A DNA stretch of 64,000 bases from Monomorium pharaonis. Taxonomy: Eukaryota; Arthropoda; Insecta; Hymenoptera; Formicidae. Shown one piece after another: positions 1 through 11,570 of this stretch; within the stretch, counting starts at the first letter, position 1, and each line of letters begins with the position of its first letter. The position numbers and the translations under genes were made by a program. A model generated the notes under the pieces. That model was not told the DNA's origin and searched no databases. It saw nothing but the letters and a program-made list of their open reading frames with translations. The stretch spans positions 4,262,501-4,326,500 of the forward strand of contig NC_050476.1 in the NCBI RefSeq assembly GCF_013373865.1, read 5' to 3'.

Positions 1-677
1 GCAACACATTTCTGCGGTGCGCATATTAAATTTTTGGTCAAATGTACAACACTCATAATGTACTTTTGATGATGTACCAATGTATATAAAAAGTATGTAT
101 AAGGAGATGTTAAGGTATTTTCATATTTATATTTTTCAATTTTCTTTCTGTATTAAGTTTTATATAAAATGTATGAAATTTAACTTAAGCTAAAATAATA
201 TAAAGGTAACAGAACATTTCCATATTACAAATTCAATCTTAACAAAAATGAAATTTTTTTACGATATTTCTTTTAAACTGTACTTTGATTTTTACCTTTA
301 ATTTACTTTTATTTTACTTTTTAGATATTTATCTTTTTAAGGAAAAATATCTAGTATTGATCAAAACTACAACATTTATTTATTGTGCTTATTGTGTACA
401 TTATTTTGTGTACTTGTCGTTAATTTGATAAATTCCACAGTATCAAATTTTTAACGAGTTTTTTTTTAGGTAACGATATAGACTTAACACAATATAGATT
501 AAATTCAAATATAAGATAAAATATATATGCATCATTTTGTGAGAGTAATTCTTAAAACTTATATTTACATTGCATACAACAAATGATTTTTCGTAATAAA
601 ATGCTTTTTAATTAATTTAATTAAAACGTTATAATGCATTTTTGGTTAAAAACTATATATTTTACTTTTGTAAATAT
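1..677. other. AT-rich flank; possible 3' UTR of a minus-strand gene
   Basis: The stretch is strongly AT-rich with no open frame of note. If the minus-strand exon at 678-865 is real, this is its 3' untranslated region. Read on the minus strand, an AATAAA polyadenylation hexamer lies near 375-381, about 300 bases past the stop codon. The hexamer is common by chance in AT-rich DNA, so it is only weak support. Confidence 0.4.
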
Positions 678-865
678 TCAAATAATAGTTGTACTGTCTA
701 ATATGGCATATCTGATCATGAGGACCAAAACGTTCGCCATTATTAACCCCCAGTAAGAGCGTGCGATGGGATACCGTGATTGCTGATCGTCAGTACCTAT
801 GGGATCTTTTGAAGTATAAGCCTTGTTATTTTTGGGGAGCGATTTAAGTTCACGGAACGGCAAAT
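678..865 (-). CDS. Candidate last coding exon, membrane-protein-like, family unknown
   Basis: An open minus-strand frame ends in TGA at 680-678. Its translation has a balanced residue mix with one hydrophobic segment near the C-terminus (YWGLIMANVLVLMIRYAI), preceded by a polar stretch (SKDPIGTDDQQSRYPIARS). It is clearly richer in GC than the AT-rich DNA on both sides, as an exon would be. The frame has an ATG at 872, but reading the minus strand, a T-rich tract followed by AG at 867-866 makes a plausible splice acceptor, so I prefer a terminal exon starting near 865 over a 64-residue protein. The hydrophobic segment suggests the last membrane helix of a larger protein. I do not recognise the family, and no upstream exon is identifiable in the window. 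It could still be a chance frame. Confidence 0.4.
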
Positions 866-980
866 CTATCATAATGAAAATGCAAAGTATTCAATAGAAA
901 TGCTTTCCCTTTCAAATAATTAAAAATTTTAATATTTTAATAAATTGTTAAATATGACCGGAATCGAACATATCAGGTTG

Positions 981-1010
981 GAGAAAGAGAGGGGGGGGGG
1001 GGGGAGAGAG
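981..1010. repeat. Purine tract with a run of 14 G
   Basis: A G14 run at 991-1004 is flanked by GA-rich sequence, giving 30 bases of almost pure purine on the plus strand. It lies directly beside the fold-back at 1012-1136. Similar long G or C runs recur at 9553, 31380, 43061, 51008 and 56980. These runs are difficult to sequence, so exact lengths are uncertain. Confidence 0.9.
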
Positions 1011-1011
1011 A

Positions 1012-1136
1012 ACAAAGTATAAGAGCATCCATCACGCGCGCCAGGCAATGCAGTAGCGAGTTCTTTGAAAGTTGCTTATTTCGCAAGCTTCGCTATCAAA
1101 CAACTCTACGTCTGACTGCGGGATGCTCTACTTTGT
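1012..1136. repeat. 125-bp imperfect fold-back (hairpin) element
   Basis: The ends are inverted repeats. ACAAAGTA (1012-1019) pairs with TACTTTGT (1129-1136), and after a 3-base bulge GAGCATCC (1023-1030) pairs with GGATGCTC (1121-1128). Further in, AGTTCTTTGA near 1069-1078 is nearly complementary to the segment around 1095-1110, so the arms keep pairing past an asymmetric internal loop. No target-site duplication is evident. It could be a decayed fold-back transposon, a structured transcript, or chance. It is too asymmetric to call a microRNA precursor. Confidence 0.5.
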
Positions 1137-4100
1137 AGTTTGATGTAAGAGATCGGCGGATCGCGTGCTTCTCTCTTAACTCGTTTTAAATTTCTAAGCT
1201 GTTCCTCTCTTGTTTATCGAGTTTTCTGACGGATACTGTTATGAGAGTATCCAGACTGCGGTTTAATGAATATACACCATTATATTCGCCTCGAAGAAAA
1301 TTGTAATGTCCAAACTAATAACTGAGTTAGAGTAAAATATGCAAACTCAGTTCTCTACGTTTAGTAGGTGAATTGCTACGATAAGTATACGCTTGCGATT
1401 TACGGATGATGCAAATATCTGTTGTAAATATTCGCGTATTTTTTATCATTTGCAATTCTTAATCGAGCGGCGCCAATATCGCTGTCATCCCCGTCCGACT
1501 AAAGAAGAGCACATCCTTTTCGCGTATAATGACTTTTTCTCATATCTAAAATTCCAATAAACGCCTAGTAGCGCCCCGACAAAGTGTCGCGTTGAAAGAC
1601 TCAATCTGTTCGAAACCGTTCACACATGCACCTTAGGATGCTTGAAACGAGCGAGTTCGTCCCGCCGTTTAATACTCGGATGTGAATTTTCGGAAGCAAC
1701 GCCTCTGTCGTCTATAGAATCGAGCGTGTATAATGGCAGCGCGCCTCTCTCCGCTCCAGAGAAGTGTAAAAAGGAATCTATCTTGTGTATCAGTGTGAAG
1801 TTATTAAGGCGCGCAACAGTCGCAAAATTAATTTCTTTTCGAAGCTACGCCGACAAGCGCTTATATTGGCATCGGAATTTGAAATGCATCATTCGATGCC
1901 CCGATACAAAGTGCTCCTCCGCAGCATCTGCATGCCTGAAAAAGTCTTCGATTGCAACAGCATTCCGTCGCTTGTTAATTTTCTTGCTTTTCCGTAGAAT
2001 ATTGCGTCTGCATCGCGCTGATTTATTTTTTTGTCACGCCTAGTTGTCACTTCGAGTATCAAGTGTAACTGGCATCCAATTTAATTAAATTATCGACAAG
2101 TTATTTATTGACGTGACTATAGAAAGTGCGATATAATTTTTGCAAGATATATGCTGACTTTTTGCATGTATATTTTTGTGAACGTATCTTATTCTAATTT
2201 TATATATAATGTATTATGAATTAGTTTAATTTTTGCACTATAACGAGATTTCCGATAGTTCAATGGTAATTGCGCATTGCTCTTTGACGACCTCAAAAGC
2301 ATAATATCATTTATCGACTCGTCTAATATTATATTAACGTCAGTATTACCTTTCATTCCATAATATAATGAGCACTATTTTATACGATTTCAGAGGTATA
2401 AAATATTCGTTGCTCGTTTAAATTAAGCATATGTGTAAATTGAGATTCTCTCGTTGTGCGCGGTATAAGAATAAAAAATATTTATTTTTCAAATAAATAA
2501 CAGTGTTGCTGTAACAATATCGAAGGACTTTCAAGGCGCATAAATGCAAATATGTCGCAAGGCTGAGTCAATGATTCTACTACATTCAAGTTGTGCATGT
2601 TTAAACGATTTAATTCTGTATCGATTACTCTCCGCTCGAGATATCGGCGCGCGTCGAATTAATATTATTTATCTATCTACGATATCTCGACAGCTTCGTT
2701 CTGACTAGCGACGCTGAACGACCGATACGCAATAAGCGCGCTGACATTCTAATTAAATTATCTTCGCCGAATTTATTTATCCGATCTCAAGTGATCGTGT
2801 GAGACGGTCGCGGCGGATATTGCCGATTTGTATCTGCCGGCTGCGTCCCCGATTTCTGCTCTGCCCCGCCTCCTATTATCACCCCGTACGCAGAATTATT
2901 AAAAGCCGACCATCGCGGACGTGTATACGTACATATTTTGTAACGTCGGACCGGGGGCCGAAGCATACCGGGTGGCTGCCGGGCAGAAAACAATAAAGCC
3001 CGGGTATCATCCGGAACGGTGCCTCCACCACTTCAACTTCCCTTCCCGGATTGACCCCTCTCGCCGAAGCTTCTGCCTCCATGTATGCGCGCGGCCCAGT
3101 ATACGCTCTCCATTCAATTTAGATCCCACTTACGGGTCTCCCCGACAGGCCGTGCCGTACGTCATATTTATTCTATTTATTGTAAGCCGATCCCATCCCC
3201 GGGCTTGAGTTAATATTTTCCTACGGAATCGCGCGCTCCACCGTTTTTCGTTTCGTCCATATCACTTCAGCTTCGTTGTGATATTTCTTTTTCCCTTTTT
3301 TTGTTCTTCCCGTAGATGATAGTGGGACGTGTGGCGTTGAAAATGAAATTGTTCGGTATCGTACTGTCCGAATCGGCGAAACGGAGAATCGTTTGTCTCA
3401 TCGAGATGGGGATGTGTGCTTAAAACGGACAAAGCGACGCATTCATTCGAAAGCTGCGTACGTCGTAAATCGACGATTCGGCTATTATGAGAGGAATGAG
3501 TTACGCTTTGCGGTTTTGGGAAATATTTGTCTAAAGGTAACCGCATTTAAATGGGATCGGGTAATCGTTCAGATTCGGTCCGATTTGGTCACCGATACCA
3601 TTGACTACTAATGCTATCGGATGCCGCCAATATCACTGATTTCCGAAATAATCGAAATAATTTTGTCGTTAATTTTAGTGTTTGGGATTAAAGCTAAATT
3701 CGCGTTGGATAAAGATAATGCAATTAATGATAGTTGTTAATCTCATTACTTTTACGATACGCGTACAAATTGCGATATCAATGTTTCATGTCAATTATCT
3801 TAAATGTAATTCGAACCGAATGTATTTTTGTGTTTAAGTCGTAAACTCATGATCTAGTGACTGAATATTATTTTCTTAGTCTACAAACGTAAAACTTTGT
3901 GTATTCCCGATTAATACTTCCGGCCTTTTTGCATTATCATATTTTAATCGACAAGTCATGCGTGAAATATGCATTTATTTCTTTCGCTATATGATAAACA
4001 CCGTACGGTCCATGATGTTATGAAATACCACGATCGAGTGCAAGCATTGCATTAAGCAGCGCATTTAAAACCTGTCCCGTTATCGTCTCGGAATCCGTCG

Positions 4101-4700
4101 TAATTTATCGGTTAGTAACCACGTCTCTCTAATACCATTTGAATTTATTGACTTTTGCCACGTCGCGTAATTGAAATAGGTTGTAAATAGTTTGTAATAT
4201 AATTTTATCGATTTTTGCGGGCGACTGCTAAACAATATGCGTTTTTTCAATTAAAAAAAAAAAACAACAGTGAATCAGTGAAAACAATTTCAGCGACAGC
4301 CGTAATTGCATTCGACGTACATTTTAGTTATTCAGCCGTAATATTTCGCCCGACTCGCCGGCTTCGGAAACCCATTTCGAAAAGTGGCGTAGAAGTTTCA
4401 ATACTTCGCAGACACAGAAGTACTCGACACGCTCATTGCGCGAGGTCAACGATCATAGCCGAGGTTAATGCAGTTGTACGCGTTATAGTCCACCGATCGA
4501 GCGTTTCGCGGTGTATCGCGAGGCATCACGCATCTATGAAGTAGATTCCCTCGTGCCGAGTTATCCGCGTTTATGTTTTCGCCCCGGCTCCTCAAATTGG
4601 CGCGCACCTGATCGAGATTCGTATCAGCCGAGTCTTTAAGATAATGATTCGCGCGAACGATGCGTTAAAGCGCATCGCGCTTAGCCACGAGGTACACCGC
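1137..4700. other. Non-coding stretch, no recognisable gene
   Basis: AT-rich blocks (2040-2520, 3620-4000) alternate with a GC-rich block at 2790-3240. Open frames at 1642-2043, 2787-3208 and 3262-3611 occur on both strands and overlap one another. None shows a recognisable domain or credible paired splice sites. I read this as intergenic or intronic DNA. Confidence 0.55.
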
Positions 4701-4852
4701 CGGTGGTAACAAGATATAATAATCACTGTCATCAGAGCCGACTTGTATCGCCGCGCAACTAGCAGCCTCGACGATCGAATGGAAACGCGTCTCTTGCCTC
4801 TCTCGGTGTGTCGAGTGAAAAGAAAAAGATTACGAGTCGGTGTGCGAGAGGA

Positions 4853-4955
4853 ATGTCCGATTATCGTGCCACGGAGAAAGCGGATCGGTCAGCTCGAGAT
4901 ATTTCAACGGTTCGCTTGGCAAAAGAAGAAAAACCATCGAACGAATACTTCAATG
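4853..4955 (+). CDS. Candidate first coding exon with strong splice donor
   Basis: An ATG at 4853 opens a frame of 34 codons plus one base, ending at 4955 directly before GTGAGTG at 4956, a close match to the splice donor consensus. The predicted N-terminus is hydrophilic and charged (MSDYRATEKADRSARDIS, then RLAKEEKPSNEYFN), unlike the arginine- and cysteine-rich chance frames common in this window. Another frame is also open here, so the reading frame is not certain. A GTG 15 codons upstream (4808) is in frame, but ATG 4853 is the more credible start. I do not recognise the protein, and the next exon cannot be located with confidence. The exon may also be partly or wholly 5' UTR. Confidence 0.35.
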
Positions 4956-5412
4956 GTGAGTGTCCCGTTCTACGTTTATCTTTCCTGATGCAATTACTTG
5001 GTACTGCGTATTGCATGATGAGGGAAACATATTGTTTTCCGTCCGTTTGCGTCTGTTATCTGCATTACGCGGTGTTGATCTGAAAAGATTGAGCTGTAAG
5101 ACGCGATCATTGAAAGAAGATATTTTCTGCGCGAATTTCATTTTCAGATCTTATCACGTTCGGTTATAGTGCCGTACGCGAGAGATGGCCGACGTTTACT
5201 TCTGCCAGTTCTGCCGCGAAGATCTCGGTAGTGAGAGGTTTCTAATCGCGAATGCGTATTGTCTTCCCGACTGTCATTTTCTAGCATTGAGATTTTATCT
5301 CAATTACCGACTATTCTCTTCGTCTGAACGTTATTTTCTTCTGCGCTGCACGTACTTTGGAAAAGTCTGAGGTTCTGGTCAGCGTTTCTTTAGCTCGTCT
5401 TTAGAAGGCTCA

Positions 5413-5522
5413 ACAATGGTCCTGTCGTGGTACTTACAGTAGTCAGCAAGGTTGCTTTGTTACTTAGACATTGAGATGATACGTGCACTCACTTGCATTT
5501 TCGGACCAACCAGGACCATTGT
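5413..5522. repeat. 110-bp element with 12-bp perfect terminal inverted repeats
   Basis: ACAATGGTCCTG at 5413-5424 is exactly complementary to CAGGACCATTGT at 5511-5522. A few bases further in, TGG on the left again matches CCA on the right, extending the stem with small bulges. The inner ~70 bases do not fold well. No target-site duplication is clear. Its length is close to the fold-back at 1012-1136 but the sequences are unrelated. It could be a short non-autonomous DNA transposon or a structured RNA element. Confidence 0.55.
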
Positions 5523-6040
5523 CACTTTTTACTTACGAAGTTCTTTTCAACAATTTTATCTTCTACTTTATTTAGTACATTAGTTAGAGAAGATTTTTCT
5601 TCTGAGAAGAAGATACTTAACAATTTATATTATTAGAATAAAAATTTATTTCACTGAAATAAATCTTTTTTGAGTATGGCAAAATAAAATTTTATTCCCG
5701 ACAGATGAATCAATAAAAAAAAAATTGCATTTTACATGAAATTCGTCATCACAATCCTTTTTAAAATTGATAAATATCGAAGAAAACGTTACAAAGTGAC
5801 ATGATTATAAATATAATATTTCAACTTTTTATTAATCTTAAATCGGAATACAGCTTTATTATATTTTATGTGTAGATTTAATAATATTTATATTATAAAA
5901 TATTTTAACAGTTATAAATAGAATTATAATTCCTTGTTAATAATTATTACTTGCGCGATAAAGGTACGATGCTTCTTTGCAAAAATTAAAAATGACGATA
6001 ACGTGCAAATTTAAGTTAATTTCTGTCGCTAACTCGACGG
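5523..6040. other. AT-rich stretch without genes; short palindrome at 5644-5664
   Basis: The region is low in GC with no open frame. A near-perfect palindrome (ATTTATTTCACTGAAATAAAT) at 5644-5664 and a small TCTTCT/AGAAGA stem near 5599-5614 are the only structure seen. Confidence 0.6.
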
Positions 6041-6287
6041 GCTAATCAAATATGAGTGATTTCGATCGTTTCTTAAATCGTACCTTTTAGCGACGTTACC
6101 TCGCGTCGTCAGCTCATCGTCTCGTTATCGTGTCGAGCTTAGTTAAGTCGAAATAGTCAGAGCACGCCCACGTCGGCGCTCTTGTGTGTGCGCGCGTACC
6201 GGTATCTAGATTCAACTAACATATAAGCTCGATACGATAACGAAGCGGGTAACGAACAGGTTCGAGTATCCGACAGTGAGGTTTTAT

Positions 6288-6640
6288 TAAACCGAATCAT
6301 TTGTCACGCGGCCGCGATGCCACCGCCGTTGTATCATCGGCCGGCCGACGGGTAGGTGCCGGCGGGATAGATTGTCAGATTGTATCGGGGCTGAAACGGG
6401 GTCGGCGCGTTGATTGGCGTTCCACGATGCGAGTTCGATTCGACTCGTAAGGATGAAATCACGCGTGTCAAGGCACCTCACGACGAGTTCCGAAATACCC
6501 TTCTCAAAATCGGTAGCCGGCCCGGCCAGGTACAAGGTGGACCCGACAGTCCGCACGCATGGACTACCGACGAATTAAAATTGATTGATACTGCCACACC
6601 GCGGATTAATCGCCGGTGTGGATACGTAGGTTAATGGTAA
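6288..6640 (+). other. GC-rich segment with an outlying ATCATTTGTCAC core and a terminal palindrome
   Basis: At 6296-6312 the sequence AATCATTTGTCACGCGG shares 11-13 bases with the core repeated at 50.4-54.6 kb (for example ATCATTTGTCACG near 52648). At the other end, CCACACCG (6594-6601) and CGGTGTGG (6614-6621) flank a GATTAATC palindrome, making a compact hairpin. An overlapping plus-strand frame (6410-6634) has no recognisable domain. The segment may be a distant relative of the 50-kb repeat modules or a regulatory element; the link rests on the short core only. Confidence 0.3.
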
Positions 6641-9370
6641 AACGTTGCTACTGTCCGATCGTACGGCCGTCAAGACCCATTTTGAAATATAAAACATAAT
6701 TAAGATGCATTATAGATAAGCATCGCGAATGGAAGTCTGTAATAACCTGGGAAGGGATTTTATCTGGTAATAAATGTCAATCAAATTATGTGAATTGCAT
6801 TACAAGAGACGATTGGAGTGACGATTTTCGAAGAAAAGAGATTTCCTCGCTTTACCCGCGATCTATCGAATATATAAACGTTTTTACTTACTATCGTAAA
6901 TAATCCATTATTGGAGATTAAATTAATTTTTATTATCGCAATACAAATATATCGCTTTGACTGTGACTTTTAAATTTTTTAATGACGATCCTAGCGAAAA
7001 AAAGACTACGTCGAGACATTTTCTAAATGCAATGTTAATGCGGCAGCCTAACAGAGATGACCCTTCGTCTGAACTAGAAACTTAGACTGATCCTTGGATC
7101 ATTTCCCCAGTCACGTTTTACGATAGGGGATAGAAATCGGCGTCGTCTGCAACGCGAATAACGTGACTTCGAATTTTCGTCCTTGTAGTCGTTATCGTCG
7201 TCGTCGAGTTCATCCTCTCGCGATTCACTCGCGGCAAATGTTCGTTCAGGCGAAATCGCACCTTTTTATCTCTCGCACGAGTAGCACCTGTCTACGGGCG
7301 TTTAGATAGAGACAGGATCGTTGCTTCTGTTGCCAACGATCGATCCGACTAGACGTTGGCGAAGCCAAGTTCACACTTTGGATTTACTTTCAGTACTGTC
7401 CGACGTCTTTGTTGCGACTATTGTTGTTACTATTATTATTTCACAGCTTTTTACTGCGACCTTTGCGAACGCTGGCGCTGCAGGTTAGGCGCATACCGAT
7501 TGTACCGGTATTTATCTAGTAAAGCCGCCTTAATGAAATCTGATATAGAGAGAGGAAAGGAGAAAAAGAGAAGATACGTTATCTGATTACTCACGGAGGA
7601 GTCCAACTGTCCAGATCTAATCCGCGAATTGTACAGCGGCTCGAGAGAGACAGCTGGTTTTGTAACGCCGGAGGAAAAGGTCAAACATCGGCTCCCTTCG
7701 GAGTCGAATACCGGTCCCGCGGACCTCCGCTGCGGCTCTCTGTCCATCCGCGATCGAACGTCCGACTCTAGCGGAGCCTCGTACGTTGCGTTGTGTTCGA
7801 GTTACCGGTACAGGCGAACCGTTGTGTCCCCCTTCGCTTGTAACGCACGATCCTCGCCGGTTTGTTACGCGGAAGTACATACACTATTCCGCGAAGAGGA
7901 GACACGAGACAACGGATTGGCTGTCCGCGACCGATGGCACTGAGAGCCGGGTTAACGACTTCGCGGAAAGCGAGAGATTTTCCATGCGAGGTAAGATCGA
8001 CTGGGGACATAGATGCGTCATCTTCTCCCCGTGTAACAAATAATGTGTTTACGCTCGCGTCGAGAATACGACGTGTTTAAAGTGCGAGCATACCAAGAGA
8101 CACTAGTAAAATAACTCTCAGGTGAGCCCTGGCACGTCCAACGCAATTCACATTGGCGTTCTCTCGACTCTCTCGCTCTCAGTAGTACAACATCGGAGAT
8201 CGCATTGCGCGTTTTCGTGATTGATAATACGCCACCTCTCCATTTTCGTTCCGTTGACATTTGCGAGATGCGCCCCATCGCGCGGCGCCGGCGAAGCATC
8301 GCGGCGCATGAAATGGGTCGTTGAAAGGGGGCCATAATTGACCTGTTAAAGAGACAAATGCACATTGTGCCACTCGTACGCTCTGCACGCGTCGCCGTGG
8401 CGAGCGCGTACATACCCCGTTGTATACCTCGAAAAGTCCCGCGATTATCGGGCGTGACTCATTGGTAAGTATCGAACAAAACTGTGTATTGTCGGCGCGG
8501 TCACAATGGAAACGGGCCGGTGAATAAACGGCGACATTGTAACGGCGTCAATCGAGAGTACGCGCGTTCTCCAAACTGCTCGCCGCATATCTCCAGCGCT
8601 CGCGATAGCGCTTGAGTGATTGGCAATTATCGACACTGTCGTCCGACAGCGCGACGCGACGCGGAGAAAATTGTCGGTTCGACACACTCGCGCGTGATCA
8701 TTTATACTCCGCGATGCTCGTCTCTCGACTATTCATTACCTGGTATACCGCGTACCGGTTCCCCATGCACCGGCTCGACTCGATCGCCGGCTACACACCG
8801 TACTAACATTATTTACACCTGACGCGCTCACGATCCTGTAAAAACAGCCGTTGTTCCAGCTGATCCATTATGTCTACCGGTTGGCAACAACCTTTCCGAT
8901 TAGCTGTAGATCGATGACGCTTGCCATTTATGCACGCGACTTGCAATTATAGGAAGAAAACCCGTTATAGATCTTCCAACAATATTATATTTTCGAAAAA
9001 AATTTTAACTCACTTAAATCATTTGACATGCAGCTGCGAACCAATTACGAAAACAATTTTTCTTCTTATTTATTTTATATATTGCTATTTTCTTTTCTTT
9101 ACATAATTATTTTCATGAAACGAAAAACATAATAGGGTCGCTTTGTTCATACGCACGCAAAGGTAATCCCGACTTCTTACTCTCTCGTAAATACTTAGTA
9201 TAATTACTTCGTGGTATTGCAGCTTTTTAGCAGAGAAAATTGTCAATGAATCCTTCAGCCGAGTAGAAAGTACCGCTGCTAAGCAGGCGTTTCTTACAGG
9301 AACAAAATGAATCTCTTCTTTCGAATCTCAAATATCGAGATAAATCGGGTCTCGATTTATTTGAAGAGTT
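6641..9370. other. Mixed AT-rich then CpG-rich DNA, no recognisable gene
   Basis: 6641-7020 is AT-rich. 7100-8830 is CpG-dense with many overlapping short frames on both strands, none recognisable. Two sequences resemble splice donors (GAG/GTAAGAT at 7986-7993 and CAG/GTGAGC at about 8119-8127), so a non-coding or short first exon here is possible, but no partner acceptor can be assigned. 8950-9230 is AT-rich and featureless. Confidence 0.45.
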
Positions 9371-9374
9371 CCAG

Positions 9375-9445
9375 GGACCGGGGCCACCTGAGCTGGTCCC
9401 GAGCGGAGTATAAAAAGCTGCCGATCGAGGCAAGATCGCGTCGCT
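9375..9445 (+). promoter_or_regulatory. Possible TATA-containing core promoter
   Basis: GTATAAAAAGC at 9410-9420 is a good TATA-box match in a GC-rich setting. Just upstream, GGGACC and GGTCCC flank a stem that contains the E-box CACCTG. An expected start site about 30 bases downstream falls near 9440-9445 (GCGTCGCTAAAAG). No convincing coding exon follows, so this rests on the TATA match alone. Confidence 0.25.
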
Positions 9446-9552
9446 AAAAGCACGATCCTCGCGGGCCCGTCTGAACCCCCGCGTTAAGCATCTCTCTCGA
9501 GGGGGAGACGGAAAGTGGTAATGGGGAAAGAAAGGGCACGGACGAGAGAGGA

Positions 9553-9563
9553 GGGGGGGGGGG
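9553..9563. repeat. Run of 11 G in a GA-rich tract
   Basis: A G11 homopolymer sits in the purine-rich segment 9500-9572 (GGGGAAAGAAAGGG and GAGAGAGGAGGG nearby), downstream of the possible TATA promoter. Confidence 0.85.
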
Positions 9564-9574
9564 AGGGAGTTTGG

Positions 9575-11530
9575 TAAGGTGGCTCTATGGGATGTCGAGG
9601 CCGTGCTTAGTCCGTGTCAGGAATGTAATTCACACGCCGCTGGCATTCCGTCGCGTTCCATTCCGCTCGCGGTTCGCCTTTTGTTGCGGCGCGATACGAC
9701 GCGGTGCGGCGGCTTGGCTACTGTCCGCTCACGAATCGAGGACCACCATCTTTCCCACCTACGTGCGAAACAGAATGGCTACCCCGTCTACCCGGCTAAA
9801 TACCGCGCGGCCGTGAAAGTGCAGGTCGGCTTCCACCTTTTGGGATTCCGGCTTTCATTATCCCGCCTCGCAAGAAACGGCCGTTCGAGGACGCGTCTCG
9901 GGTCGATCGTCCGGCGAGTTATGGCACGCGATCCGTAATACGAGTTCTCAGCTCAGCTCTCGCTCTCGTCAAGGAATTTTTATGTCACTCAGGTGTACCA
10001 TCATAAAATCCGCATTAAAATAAATACGTCTTCAAGGCCCGTAAGTACGGTAATATTACACGATTTAATTTCTCAAATAAAATAAAAGACGGTATTTTTT
10101 TCCGAATTTTTTTTTTGAATAAATTAAAGAAGATACAAAATTTAATCAATAATCAAATATATTTTCCTACTTTTTTTTCGCTCAATAATTACAAAATACA
10201 CGTCGGCCACTGTACTCTGCGTAGAACTTATTTAAATTGTTTCCTAACAAGTTTTCTCATGTTTTTTATTATCCTGACGGCTAATAAGCGTCGACTGTTC
10301 ATAAATGCTCGCGACGCTGCTTTACTTGGAAACTAGTTAACCACGGCGGTGTCACTTGTCAGAAGAAGAACCCGCGACTGCATTCCGCGTGCGGTTCTTC
10401 CATGCCCGCTCCTCGCGACGCGGACGCTGCACGAAAACGGGGAGAGGCGGCGGGGTGGCATAAAACGGTGTTTATTACGACGTTACTCCAGTTTAGCAAA
10501 TTACTTGCATGCTCCCTTAATCACGGCGTAATACATGCCCTCGTCGCATTCTTGTCTCGTGTAATACCGTCCGCTGCACGGGCGCCGCTACTGCGCTCCG
10601 CGAGCGCGCACAGAAGTCACGACAGAGAGTACCATCGGCCTTGCGTTTAACGTCCATTGCCTGCAACTGCGCTTATTTTGCTTAAGAGAATGCCGATGCA
10701 ATTTAATAAATTACTTACAATTGGCCGGTAAGCGCGCGAAGAATCGCGCGCTTCTGAGAAAAACGCCGTTTAAGTTTAACTTATATATAACCATAAATAT
10801 ATGGTCTTGTCGTGAGAGTTTATAATAATCCGAGTCGCAATTAAGATGATAATACTTGAGTTGAAAGTGTCGGCCTCTAAAATTCAAATCATTAAATTTA
10901 TATAATTCGTCTCCCAAATAATTTTATTGCTTGAAGTAAGAGCGCTTTTCCAAATAATTCAGGTACCGTGAGGTTGTTTAATTGTCGACCGAGACGTTGC
11001 GAAACTCTACTTAATTTGGCGCTCCTTTTGATGCTCTAAAGCAATAAATAATTATTATCGCAGGCACAATGGGCAATCGAGTCTCGAGCCGCTCAAATTC
11101 CGCGATGGCGGCGCTCGTCAGCCGTTCGTTTACTCGCCACTCGACGATATCTCTTAACTTTCTCGTCCTCCTCCGGCAGCGTACTCTTTGCATAACGGAT
11201 AGGGAGGCGAAGAATCGCCGTGAAAAGAAAATCAAACTCCCTTCCCTGTAGATCCGGTCGTTCCTCTTCGTCGCTTCCGCGGGACGACGTCGACTCCGCG
11301 AGCGAAAATCAACGCTGACGAACAATTCAGGGAGGTCGACGAAGTTCTTCGGTAAATACGGCAGACACAATACATGCGAATGGATATATTTGACGGTAGT
11401 ACTGCTGCCTGCGCCCATCTCTCACGCGTCGCTACTGGTTTTCTTTCAACGAAATAGGGAGGACGGCTAAGTGGCCATGAACGCGCTGAATGCATTTCAA
11501 TTTCATTCTCGCGATTACTGCTCGCTAAGA
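9575..11530. other. Alternating CpG-rich and AT-rich DNA, no recognisable gene
   Basis: 9575-9945 and 10340-10640 are CpG-rich with overlapping frames in several phases; 10080-10340 and 10690-10990 are AT-rich. The frames have no recognisable domain. Nothing else stands out. Confidence 0.5.
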
Positions 11531-11533
11531 TGA

Positions 11534-11570
<37 letters not shown>
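11534..11570. repeat. (TCG)n microsatellite, about 12 units
   Basis: A perfect TCG trinucleotide run of 37 bases. On the minus strand it gives poly-Arg, poly-Thr or similar tracts in open frames, which explains those frames. The same trinucleotide, allowing for phase and strand, recurs at 25885-25914 and 35972-35995. Confidence 0.95.

Noticed and set aside
6258..6275. GGTTCGAGTATCC resembling a tRNA B box
   Set aside because: No matching A box or cloverleaf could be drawn around it.
7629..7993. Possible first exon ending in the donor-like GAG/GTAAGAT
   Set aside because: Several overlapping frames are open on both strands, no start context is favoured and no acceptor can be paired.
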